From Microbacterium sp. MYb62 (GTDB taxonomy: Bacteria > Actinomycetota > Actinomycetes > Actinomycetales > Microbacteriaceae), in the NCBI RefSeq assembly GCF_002979475.1, contig NZ_PCOY01000007.1:106188-170187 (forward strand): DNA of 64,000 nt, in the 5' to 3' direction. Position 1 is the stretch's first letter. Every line of letters starts with the position of its first letter. Below are positions 27,791-35,341 of the stretch, in pieces. A model generated the notes under the pieces. It worked only from the letters and a program-made list of their open reading frames with translations. It had not been told where the DNA came from and ran no database searches. The position numbers and the translations under genes were made by a program.

Positions 27791-27821
27791 GGGTTTGTTA
27801 GGACAGTAACCTAACAAACCC
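27791..27821. promoter_or_regulatory. Perfect 12-base inverted repeat upstream of the second ABC importer, candidate operator
   Basis: GGGTTTGTTAGG, 7 bases, CCTAACAAACCC. A minus-strand -10-like TACTGT lies at its centre (27803-27808), so a bound protein would block that promoter. The regulator is not identified in this window. Confidence 0.6.
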
Positions 27822-27895
27822 TGCGTCGACGAACAACCCTCCCCGCGCTCGCCAGATAACGTTTCGGACTCGACCGGGAATACCGTCATCTGCGC

Positions 27896-27921
27896 ACACT
27901 AAGTGTCCGCATGACACTAAG
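27896..27921 (+). promoter_or_regulatory. Candidate NrtR operator and nad operon promoter
   Basis: Two direct copies of ACACTAAG, 18 bases apart (27896-27903 and 27914-27921). They also form inverted pairs: ACACT/AGTGT in the first copy, and AGTGTC with GACACT across 5 bases. The second copy overlaps a -10-like TAAGAT (27918-27923). A site here fits autoregulation of the nad operon by NrtR. Confidence 0.6.
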
Positions 27922-27946
27922 ATCGATCTCGGAGGTTAAGGTACCT

Positions 27947-28663
27947 ATGACTCGAAGTGCGGACATCCGCGTCGCCGTCTCGACCGTCATCCTGACGCTG
28001 CGTCGCACGGACGACGGCCGCGCCGTCCTCTCGCTGCCCCTCGTTCGACGCACTCGCGAGCCCTTCGCCGAGCAGTGGGCGCTCCCTGGCGGGTGGCTCA
28101 CTCCGACCGAGTCGCCCGTCGACGCCTCGGCGCGCACGCTCGCGGAGACGACAGGCCTCGCCCCGAGCTATCTGGAGCAGCTCTACGCCTTCGGCGCCGT
28201 CGACCGCTCCCCCACGCGTGTCGTCTCGATCGTGTACTGGGCGCTGCTCCGACAGGACGATGTGACGGCGCAGAGCGCGGCGCACCGCGCATCGGGCCAC
28301 GCGCCGGAGAACGTGCAGTGGTTCGACGTGGATCAGCTGCCCGTGCTCGCCTTCGACCACGCGGAGATCATCGAGTACGCCCTGTGGCGCCTGCGCAACA
28401 AGGTCGGCTACAGCCGCGTCGCTCAAGGCTTCCTCCCCGAGGAGTTCACGCTCGCCGAACTGCGCGAAGCCTACGAGGCGATCCTCGACCGGACCCTCGA
28501 CCCGGCCAACTTCCGCCGCCAGGTCGAGGCCGCCGGCAACCTGCTTCCCACCGATCGCTTCCGCACCGGGAGCCATCGTCCCGCACGTCTGTACCGCGAC
28601 AACACCGACGTCGAGCTTGCCGACCGCGGCCCGCTCGGTCCCGAAGAAACGAGCCCCCGATGA
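27947..28663 (+). CDS. nrtR: NrtR-type Nudix transcriptional regulator of NAD synthesis
   Basis: A 238-residue protein: a Nudix-like domain (about 8-140) followed by a winged HTH (about 150-225, VAQGFLPEEFTLAELREAYEAIL). The Nudix box is degenerate (ARTLAETTG where REUXEE is expected). That is typical of NrtR proteins, which bind ADP-ribose or related NAD metabolites rather than hydrolyse them. It heads nadA-nadB-nadC, the same order as the Rv1593c operon of M. tuberculosis. ATG at 27947 follows GGAGG; the earlier in-frame ATG at 27911 lies inside the operator region. Confidence 0.88.
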   Translation: MTRSADIRVAVSTVILTLRRTDDGRAVLSLPLVRRTREPFAEQWALPGGWLTPTESPVDASARTLAETTGLAPSYLEQLYAFGAVDRSPTRVVSIVYWALLRQDDVTAQSAAHRASGHAPENVQWFDVDQLPVLAFDHAEIIEYALWRLRNKVGYSRVAQGFLPEEFTLAELREAYEAILDRTLDPANFRRQVEAAGNLLPTDRFRTGSHRPARLYRDNTDVELADRGPLGPEETSPR

Positions 28664-29997
28664 GCATCACGTTCGTACCCGCTCCCCCCGTCCCTCCTCT
28701 GGACGCCTCGGTCGACCACGCGATCCAGGCGATCGTCAGCGGCGCATCGACCGATGCCACCTGCGCCACCGACCTCGCCGCAGGCCCCTGGGACTTCGAT
28801 GCGCGCCCGGGATACGGGCCCGGCTCGTCCATGGGCGACGTGATCCCGACCGGCGCCCCACGACAGGGTGAGCTGCCCGCCGAGTACCGGGAGGCGTCGG
28901 AGGACGAACTGGACCGACGCATTCGCGCGGCGAAGGCCACCCTCGGCGACCGGGTCGTGATCCTCGGCCACTTCTACCAGCGCGAAGAGGTCGTGCAGCA
29001 CGCGGACTACGTCGGCGACTCCTTCCAGCTCGCGACGGCCGCGAAGGGGAGGGCCGACGCGGAGGCGATCGTGTTCTGCGGCGTGCACTTCATGGCCGAG
29101 ACCGCCGACCTGCTGTCGCAGCCGGATCAGGCGGTGATCCTGCCCAACCTCGCCGCCGGATGCTCGATGGCGGACATGGCGGACATCGACCAGGTCGAGG
29201 AGTGCTGGGAGCAGCTCGAGGATGTCTTCGGCGACCTCGACACCCCTGATGCGGATGGTCGCGTGCCGGTGATCCCCGTGACCTACATGAACTCCTCCGC
29301 AGCGATCAAGGGCTTCGTCGGACGGCACGGCGGGATCGTCTGCACCTCGTCCAACGCCCAGACGGTGCTCGAGTGGGCCTTCGAGCGCGGACGGCGGGTG
29401 CTGTTCTTCCCCGACCAGCACCTGGGCCGCAACACCGCCAAGGCCATGGGCGTGCCGCTCGAGCAGATGCCGATGTGGAATCCGCGGCGAGCGCTCGGTG
29501 GATCGTCGGAGGCAGAACTGCTCGACTCCCGCGTCATCCTGTGGCACGGCTTCTGCTCGGTGCATCGCCGCTTCACGGTCGACCAGATCGACCAGGCTCG
29601 TGCCGAACACCCCGGCGTGCGCGTGATCGTGCACCCGGAGTGCCCGATGGAGGTCGTCGACGCCGCTGACGAGGCCGGTTCGACGGAGTTCATCCGTCGC
29701 GCGATCGACGCGGCGACCGAGCCCACGGCCTTCGCGATCGGGACCGAGATCAACCTCGTCCGACGACTCGCGGCACAGTACCCGCAGCACGAGATCTTCT
29801 GCCTCGATCCGGTGGTCTGCCCGTGCTCGACGATGTACCGCATCCACCCCGGCTACCTCGCCTGGGTGCTGGAGGAGCTCGTGGCCGGACGCACGCCGAA
29901 CCGGATCACCGTCTCCGCCGACGTCGCCGACCCCGCGCGCGTGGCGCTGGAGCGTATGCTCGCCGCGAAGCCCCCGGTGGTCGCAGGCGCGCGATGA
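28660..29997 (+). CDS. nadA: Quinolinate synthase
   Basis: A 445-residue 4Fe-4S enzyme that condenses iminoaspartate (from NadB) with dihydroxyacetone phosphate to make quinolinate. Likely cluster ligands are C168 (AAGCSMADM), C299 (HGFCSVHRR) and C387 (VVCPCSTMY). It has the long N-terminal extension (about 85 residues) of actinobacterial NadA. Its ATG overlaps the nrtR stop (ATGA), and nadB starts within its last codons, so translation is coupled. Confidence 0.95.
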   Translation: MSITFVPAPPVPPLDASVDHAIQAIVSGASTDATCATDLAAGPWDFDARPGYGPGSSMGDVIPTGAPRQGELPAEYREASEDELDRRIRAAKATLGDRVVILGHFYQREEVVQHADYVGDSFQLATAAKGRADAEAIVFCGVHFMAETADLLSQPDQAVILPNLAAGCSMADMADIDQVEECWEQLEDVFGDLDTPDADGRVPVIPVTYMNSSAAIKGFVGRHGGIVCTSSNAQTVLEWAFERGRRVLFFPDQHLGRNTAKAMGVPLEQMPMWNPRRALGGSSEAELLDSRVILWHGFCSVHRRFTVDQIDQARAEHPGVRVIVHPECPMEVVDAADEAGSTEFIRRAIDAATEPTAFAIGTEINLVRRLAAQYPQHEIFCLDPVVCPCSTMYRIHPGYLAWVLEELVAGRTPNRITVSADVADPARVALERMLAAKPPVVAGAR

Positions 29998-31511
29998 ACG
30001 TCATCGTCGTCGGATCGGGCATCGCGGGACTCACCGCGGCGCTTCATGCGCACGAGTCCGGCCACGAGGTGACGATCGTCACCAAGGGCACCCTCGGCGA
30101 CGGCTGCACCGCGCTCGCCCAGGGCGGCGTCGCCGGGGTCTACGGACCCGACGACTCCGCGGCCTCGCACGCCGCCGACACGCTGGATGCCGGTGCGGGA
30201 CTCTCCGACCCCGACGCCGTGCGGACACTGGTCACGGACGGTGCCCTCCGCATCGCCGAGCTGATCGCGCGCGGCGTCGGCTTCGACCGCATGGCCGACG
30301 GCTCGTTGCAGCTCGGGCGTGAGGCGGCGCATCGTCACGCCCGCATCGTGCACGCCGGCGGGGACGCCACCGGAGCGGCGATATCCGCAGCTCTCGTCGC
30401 AGCCGTGCAGCGCACGTCGATCAACATCGTCGAGCACGCGTTCCTGGTGGATCTCGTGGCGGACGGCGGCGGCGTACACGGTATCCGGATCCTGACCGGC
30501 GGCGCGATCTCCGACGCCTCGGCCGACGCCGTGATCCTTGCCACCGGAGGCGCCGGCCGGCTCTACGCGCACACGACCAACCCGTCGGGCTCCACGGGAG
30601 ACGGCATCGCCGCCGCGCTGCGGGCGGGAGCCGCCGTCGCCGACCTGGAGTTCGTCCAGTTCCATCCGACGATCCTGGCCGCAGGCCCCGCATTCCTGAT
30701 CTCGGAGGCGGTACGCGGCGAAGGCGCGACGCTGCTCGACGACGACGGCCGTCGATTCACGTTCGACAGCCACCCCGACGGCGAGCTCGCACCGCGCGAT
30801 GTCGTGTCGCGGGCGATCGCCCGGCAGGCATCCGCGCAGGGCTCCCTTGTGCGACTCGACGCCACGATGCTCGGCGCCGAGACGCTCGCGCGACGGTTCC
30901 CGACCATCGACCGGGTGACGCGGGAGCGCGGTTTCGACTGGGCACGCGAGCCGATCCCCGTGACGCCGGCGGCGCACTATCTCATGGGCGGGATCGTCAC
31001 CGATCTCGATGGCCGCACCACGGTGCCGCAGCTGTTCGCCGTCGGCGAGGTCGCCCGCACGGGCGTGCACGGGGCCAACCGCCTGGCATCCAACTCTCTG
31101 CTCGAGGGCGCGGTGTTCGGTGCCCGCGCTGCAGCGGCGCTGACGGGTCCGTGGGTCGGGAGCGCGCAGGCCTCCCCTCCCGTCCGCCGCCAGGGTACCG
31201 GCGGTTCCGCCGCATCCCCGTTCACGCGCGACGCCCTGCAGCGACTGATGTGGGACGAGGTCGGACTGCTGCGGACAGGTGACGGCCTCGCGCACGCACG
31301 CGACACGCTGCGGGCGTGGTCCACAGCGAGTTCGACGCCGACGACGGTGACGGCGCACGAAGACGCGAACCTGCTGCTGCTCGCCGAGGCCACGGCCGCA
31401 GCCGCCTCGGCCCGCCTGACATCCGTCGGTGCTCATCATCGCGTCGACACGCACACCGACGAAGCCGCTGCACCTTCGCACACCTCGTCATCGATCCTGG
31501 AGACCGTCTGA
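29994..31511 (+). CDS. nadB: L-aspartate oxidase
   Basis: A 505-residue flavoprotein that oxidises L-aspartate to iminoaspartate, the first step of NAD synthesis. The FAD-binding GSGIAGLTAALHA lies at 8-20, followed by FQFHPTI-type (FVQFHPTILA) and HGANRLASNSLLEG. Near residue 482 it reads SVGAHHRVD where many NadB proteins have SRGxHxRxD, and the tail is Ser/Thr/Ala-rich. Its ATG overlaps the nadA stop. Confidence 0.94.
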   Translation: MNVIVVGSGIAGLTAALHAHESGHEVTIVTKGTLGDGCTALAQGGVAGVYGPDDSAASHAADTLDAGAGLSDPDAVRTLVTDGALRIAELIARGVGFDRMADGSLQLGREAAHRHARIVHAGGDATGAAISAALVAAVQRTSINIVEHAFLVDLVADGGGVHGIRILTGGAISDASADAVILATGGAGRLYAHTTNPSGSTGDGIAAALRAGAAVADLEFVQFHPTILAAGPAFLISEAVRGEGATLLDDDGRRFTFDSHPDGELAPRDVVSRAIARQASAQGSLVRLDATMLGAETLARRFPTIDRVTRERGFDWAREPIPVTPAAHYLMGGIVTDLDGRTTVPQLFAVGEVARTGVHGANRLASNSLLEGAVFGARAAAALTGPWVGSAQASPPVRRQGTGGSAASPFTRDALQRLMWDEVGLLRTGDGLAHARDTLRAWSTASSTPTTVTAHEDANLLLLAEATAAAASARLTSVGAHHRVDTHTDEAAAPSHTSSSILETV

Positions 31512-32362
31512 TGCTCACCCGCGCCACTGTGAATCGCGTCGTCGGCGCCGCCCTCGAAGAGGACGCCCCCTGGGGCGATCTCACCAGCACCACGCTGCTG
31601 CCCGCCGATGCCACCGCCACCGCCGATCTCGTCGCCCGTGAATCCGGAGTCTTCAGCGGCGGAGAGGTCTTCACCACGGCCTTCCTGCTCACCGACGCGT
31701 CTCTCGGCGTCGACCTTCACGTCGGCGACGGCGACGAATTCGCAGCGGGCGACGTCCTCGCCTCGGTCTCAGGCTCGGCACGCGGCATCCTCACCGCCGA
31801 GCGGGTCGCACTGAACTTCACGCAGCGGATGAGTGGCATCGCCACTCTCACGGCCGCGTACGTCGCGGCGATCGACGGCACGGATGCCCGCATCGCCGAC
31901 ACCCGCAAGACGACCCCTGGTCTGCGCGCATTCGAGCGCCATGCCGTCGAGTCGGGGGGTGGCCGCAACCACCGGTACTCGCTGTCCGACGCCGTGATGG
32001 CCAAGGACAACCACCTCGCCGTCCTCACCCGCTCGGGCCTGGACCTCGCGACGGCGCTCCGCGAAGCGCTCTCCCGTCTGCCCCACACGACACACGTCGT
32101 CGTCGAGGTCGACGGCCTCGAACAGATCCCTGCGGTCCTCGACGGCGGCGCCCACACGGTGCTGCTCGACAACTTCTCGCTCGACGACCTGCGCACCGGC
32201 GTCGCTCTGATCGGCGACCGCGCGATCGCCGAAGCCTCCGGGGGCGTGAACCTCGACACCGTCGGAGACATCGCCCGCACCGGGGTCGACGTGATCTCGG
32301 TCGGGGCTCTGACGCACTCCGCGCGCGCCCTCGATCTGGGCCTGGATCTGCGGATCGCCTGA
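31511..32362 (+). CDS. nadC: Nicotinate-nucleotide pyrophosphorylase (carboxylating)
   Basis: A 283-residue enzyme that converts quinolinate and PRPP to nicotinate mononucleotide with loss of CO2. Conserved blocks: EDAPWGDLTS (17-26), ADTRKTTPGLR, ESGGGRNHRY, AKDNHLAV and EASGGVNLDTV. The ATG shares one base with the nadB stop (TGATG). It completes the NadA-NadB-NadC route. Confidence 0.95.
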   Translation: MLTRATVNRVVGAALEEDAPWGDLTSTTLLPADATATADLVARESGVFSGGEVFTTAFLLTDASLGVDLHVGDGDEFAAGDVLASVSGSARGILTAERVALNFTQRMSGIATLTAAYVAAIDGTDARIADTRKTTPGLRAFERHAVESGGGRNHRYSLSDAVMAKDNHLAVLTRSGLDLATALREALSRLPHTTHVVVEVDGLEQIPAVLDGGAHTVLLDNFSLDDLRTGVALIGDRAIAEASGGVNLDTVGDIARTGVDVISVGALTHSARALDLGLDLRIA

Positions 32363-32383
32363 CCGGCGCGATCGACAGGCCTT

Positions 32384-32431
32384 CCCTCGACATGCTCTCC
32401 CTCGACATGCTCTCCCTCGACATGCTCTATC
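32384..32431 (+). repeat. 15-base tandem repeat at the start of the cysteine desulfurase gene
   Basis: Three near-identical 15-base units (CCCTCGACATGCTCT) place in-frame ATG codons at 32392, 32407 and 32422. A diverged fourth unit (ATCTCGACAATGCGG) follows. Confidence 0.9.
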
Positions 32432-33558
32432 TCGACAATGCGGCGACATCCCCGGTGCGACCGGAGGTGCTCGAGGCGATGCGTCCGTACCTCACCGGCG
32501 TGTTCGGCAACCCGTCCAGCCACCACACGGCAGGAGAAGCCGCGGCGAGCGCGCTCGATGACGCACGTGCCAGGGTCGCCCGCGTGCTGGGGATGCGTAC
32601 CGGGGACATCGTGTTCACGGCGGGCGGCACCGAGGCGAACAACCTCGCGGTCAAGGGCATCGTGCTCGGGGCGCTCGAGGCAGGGCGGCGTCATCTGGTG
32701 ATCTCGCCGATCGAGCACGAATCGATCCTGGAGTCGGCCGCCCATCTGCAACGCTTCCACGGGGTCGAGGTGACCGAGCTGCCGGTGGATCGGAACGGCC
32801 GGATCGCCCCGGAGTCTCTCGGCGCGGCGATCCGGGACGACACGGCACTCGTCTCGATCGGTCATGCGAACAACGAGATCGGAACGGTGCAGGACGCCAC
32901 GGCGCTGGCAGCCGTCGCCCGCGCCGCCCGTGTGCCCCTGCATCTGGATGCCGTGCAGTCGGCCGGATGGCTTCCCCTGACCGGGCTCGGGGCCGACGCG
33001 GTGTCGATCGCCGGCCACAAACTCGGCACCCCCAAAGGCACCGGCGCGCTGGCCGTGCGCGGGCGCGTGCCCGTCGAGCCGGTGCTGCACGGCGGCGGCC
33101 AGGAACGCGGGCGACGCTCCGGCACCGAGAACGTCGCTGGCGCGGTGGCACTCGCGACCGCTCTGGAACTCGCGGAGCGCGAGCGCGACGTCGTGGCGGC
33201 CCGTGTCGGCTCGTCGACGGCGCGGTTCATCTCCCTGGTGCTCGGTCAGGTCGCCGAGGCCGCGCTCACGGGTGACCCCGTGCATCGTCTGCCCGCGACG
33301 GCCAGCTTCACGTTCGCCGGCACCAGCGGCGAATCGGTCCTGCTCGAGCTGGAACGCCGCGGCGTGATCTCGTCGAGCGGCTCCGCATGCGCAGCGGGTA
33401 GCGACGAGCCCTCTCATGTGCTGCTCGCCTGCGGAGTGGCCCCCGGAGTGGCCCAGACCTCCGTCCGCTTCACGTTCGGTCGCGAGGCTCTGCCCGCCGA
33501 TGCCCCCGAGCGATTGGCAGCGCTCGTCACAGAGTCCGTGCGCGCGGCCGGAGGATGA
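32422..33558 (+). CDS. Cysteine desulfurase (NifS/IscS type)
   Basis: A 378-residue PLP enzyme that takes sulfur from cysteine for Fe-S cluster assembly. K200 (IAGHKLGTPKG) binds PLP and C323 (SSSGSACAAG) carries the persulfide. Its place 59 bases after nadC suggests it supplies the NadA 4Fe-4S cluster, as the NifS-like protein beside nad genes does in Bacillus. ATG at 32422 gives the standard MLYLDNAATSPV start. Two more in-frame ATGs at 32392 and 32407 lie in a tandem repeat and would add MLSLDMLSLD. Confidence 0.9.
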   Translation: MLYLDNAATSPVRPEVLEAMRPYLTGVFGNPSSHHTAGEAAASALDDARARVARVLGMRTGDIVFTAGGTEANNLAVKGIVLGALEAGRRHLVISPIEHESILESAAHLQRFHGVEVTELPVDRNGRIAPESLGAAIRDDTALVSIGHANNEIGTVQDATALAAVARAARVPLHLDAVQSAGWLPLTGLGADAVSIAGHKLGTPKGTGALAVRGRVPVEPVLHGGGQERGRRSGTENVAGAVALATALELAERERDVVAARVGSSTARFISLVLGQVAEAALTGDPVHRLPATASFTFAGTSGESVLLELERRGVISSSGSACAAGSDEPSHVLLACGVAPGVAQTSVRFTFGREALPADAPERLAALVTESVRAAGG

Positions 33559-33568
33559 TCCGCGGCCA

Positions 33569-33574
33569 TAGACT
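33569..33574 (+). promoter_or_regulatory. -10 element of a leaderless promoter (glycosyltransferase gene)
   Basis: TAGACT followed by 6 bases and GTG at 33581. Confidence 0.5.
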
Positions 33575-33580
33575 CGGCTG

Positions 33581-34528
33581 GTGACCGCCTCCGCCCCGAT
33601 CGTGACGCTGATCGTCCCTGGACGCGACATCGCCGCCTTCGCCCCCGCCGCACTCGACTCCCTGCGCGCGCAGACCGAATCGCGGTGGCGTGCGGTCCTC
33701 ATCGACGACGGATCGACGGATGACACCGGAGCGATCTTCGAGGCCGCCGCGGCCGATGATCGCCGGTTCACGACGCTCCGCCACGAGGCGTCGCGTGGCC
33801 TCGGCGCCGCCCGCAACGTCGGCCTCGCGCACGTCGACACCCCGTACCTCGGGTTCCTCGACGGCGACGACGAACTCCTTCCCGACGCCCTGGCCCGGCT
33901 GACGGGAACCCTCCACGAGACGGGAAGCGACTTCGTGGCCGGTGCGTACGTGCGATCGCGCCCGCAGGGCGACGGATACGCTGCCGGCCGCGTGCAGCCC
34001 TGGGTCGCCGCGGCGACCTCGCCGGAGCGATGGGGCACCACGCTCTCCGCGCACCCGCTGGCGGTGTCGAACATCGTCGCATGGTCGAAGGTGAGCCGCA
34101 CCGCGTTCTGGCACGACCTCCGGTTCCCCGAAGGGGTCGCCTACGAGGATCAGGTGGTGGCGCAGCTGATGTACACCCGCGCACGCGCCTTCGACGTGAT
34201 CCCCGACGTCGTGGTGCACTGGCGGCTCCGCGCCGACGGCACCTCGATCACGCAGAGCAAGGCCCAGCTGTCCGTGCTGCGCGACTACCTCGCGGCGCTG
34301 CGCGGCGGCATCCGGGTGCTGCACGAGGCCGGCGCACGCGCCGCCGTGACCGCCCGGCTCGAGCTGATCCTCGCGATGGACGTCGCACCGCTTCTCGAGA
34401 TCGCCGGCAGCCATCCCGATCCGGCCTACGCAGCCGAGGTCGACTCGTTCATGGCCGAGCTGCAGGCGCTCCCCGAGTTCGCGGGTGTCGCGCCCGACCC
34501 CGCCATCGCCGCCGCGCTCGCGTGGTGA
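33581..34528 (+). CDS. Family 2 glycosyltransferase
   Basis: A 315-residue GT-A fold transferase. The N-terminal VTLIVPGRDIAAFAPAALDSLRAQ is followed by LIDDGSTDDTG and the metal-binding FLDGDDELLPDAL near residues 90-102. The acceptor half (about 150-250) includes YEDQVVAQLMYTRA. It probably adds a sugar to a cell-surface polymer or teichoic acid; donor and acceptor are unknown. The GTG start has a -10 TAGACT 6 bases upstream and no Shine-Dalgarno. The next gene, an SDR, starts 33 bases after the stop. Confidence 0.88.
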   Translation: MTASAPIVTLIVPGRDIAAFAPAALDSLRAQTESRWRAVLIDDGSTDDTGAIFEAAAADDRRFTTLRHEASRGLGAARNVGLAHVDTPYLGFLDGDDELLPDALARLTGTLHETGSDFVAGAYVRSRPQGDGYAAGRVQPWVAAATSPERWGTTLSAHPLAVSNIVAWSKVSRTAFWHDLRFPEGVAYEDQVVAQLMYTRARAFDVIPDVVVHWRLRADGTSITQSKAQLSVLRDYLAALRGGIRVLHEAGARAAVTARLELILAMDVAPLLEIAGSHPDPAYAAEVDSFMAELQALPEFAGVAPDPAIAAALAW

Positions 34529-34561
34529 CCGCGCCCCTCGCCGACCGACACGGATGACCGC

Positions 34562-35335
34562 ATGAACGACTACCTCTCCTCCCTCTTCTCGCTGGAAGGC
34601 CGCACCGCGGTCGTGACAGGCGGCAGCTCCGGCATCGGCCGCGGCATCGCGACGGCGCTCGCACGAGCCGGGGCCGCGACCGTGGTCGTCGCCCGCGGAG
34701 AGGATCGGCTCACCGCGACCGTGGATGAGCTGCGAGCGCAGGGGTGCCGCGTCGCGGGGGTCGTGGGCGACCTGAGCTCCCGGGCCGGCATCCACGCCGC
34801 CGCGGATGCCGCGGCCCACCCCTTCGGCGATCCGGACATCCTCGTGAACTCCGCCGGTATCAACATCCGACCGCCGTTCGCGGAGATCACCGAGGACGAC
34901 TGGGATGCGACCATGACGGTCAACGCGCTCGCGCCTTTCCTGCTCGGGCAGCGCTATGCCCGGACCATGACGACACGCGGGTACGGCAGGCTCATCCACA
35001 TCAGCTCGCAGCAGGCCCACCGCGCTTTCGTCGGCAGTGGCATCTACGGGGCGTCGAAGGGCGCGGTCGAGTCGCTGATGCGCTCCGAGGCCGAAGCCTG
35101 GGGTGGGACCGGCGTCACGAGCAACACCCTGGTCCCCGGGTTCGTCCTCACCCCGTTGAACGCCCGTCTGCAGCAGGACCCCGAGAAGGTCGCGGAGCTC
35201 GCCGCACGCACGATGATCGGACGCAACGGGATGCCGAGCGACTTCGCCGCCGCCGCGGTCTTCCTCGCGGGAGCGGGCTCGAGCTACGTGACCGGCCAGT
35301 CGCTGTTCGTCGACGGCGGGTTGTCGGTGCACTGA
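34562..35335 (+). CDS. SDR-family oxidoreductase
   Basis: A 257-residue classical short-chain dehydrogenase. NAD(P)-binding TGGSSGIGRG (19-28), NSAG (96-99), catalytic S148/S149, Y162 and K166 (YGASK), and the terminal QSLFVDGGLSVH. The gluconate 5-dehydrogenase/3-oxoacyl reductase-like subfamily is possible, but the substrate cannot be read from sequence. It follows the glycosyltransferase gene on the same strand and may be co-transcribed. Confidence 0.9.
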   Translation: MNDYLSSLFSLEGRTAVVTGGSSGIGRGIATALARAGAATVVVARGEDRLTATVDELRAQGCRVAGVVGDLSSRAGIHAAADAAAHPFGDPDILVNSAGINIRPPFAEITEDDWDATMTVNALAPFLLGQRYARTMTTRGYGRLIHISSQQAHRAFVGSGIYGASKGAVESLMRSEAEAWGGTGVTSNTLVPGFVLTPLNARLQQDPEKVAELAARTMIGRNGMPSDFAAAAVFLAGAGSSYVTGQSLFVDGGLSVH

Positions 35336-35341
35336 CGAGGC

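Noticed and set aside
27791..27821. Inverted repeat considered as a DtxR/IdeR iron box
   Set aside because: The outer TTAGG/CCTAA arms resemble it, but total length and centre do not fit the 19-base consensus, and the importer shows no sign of siderophore specificity.
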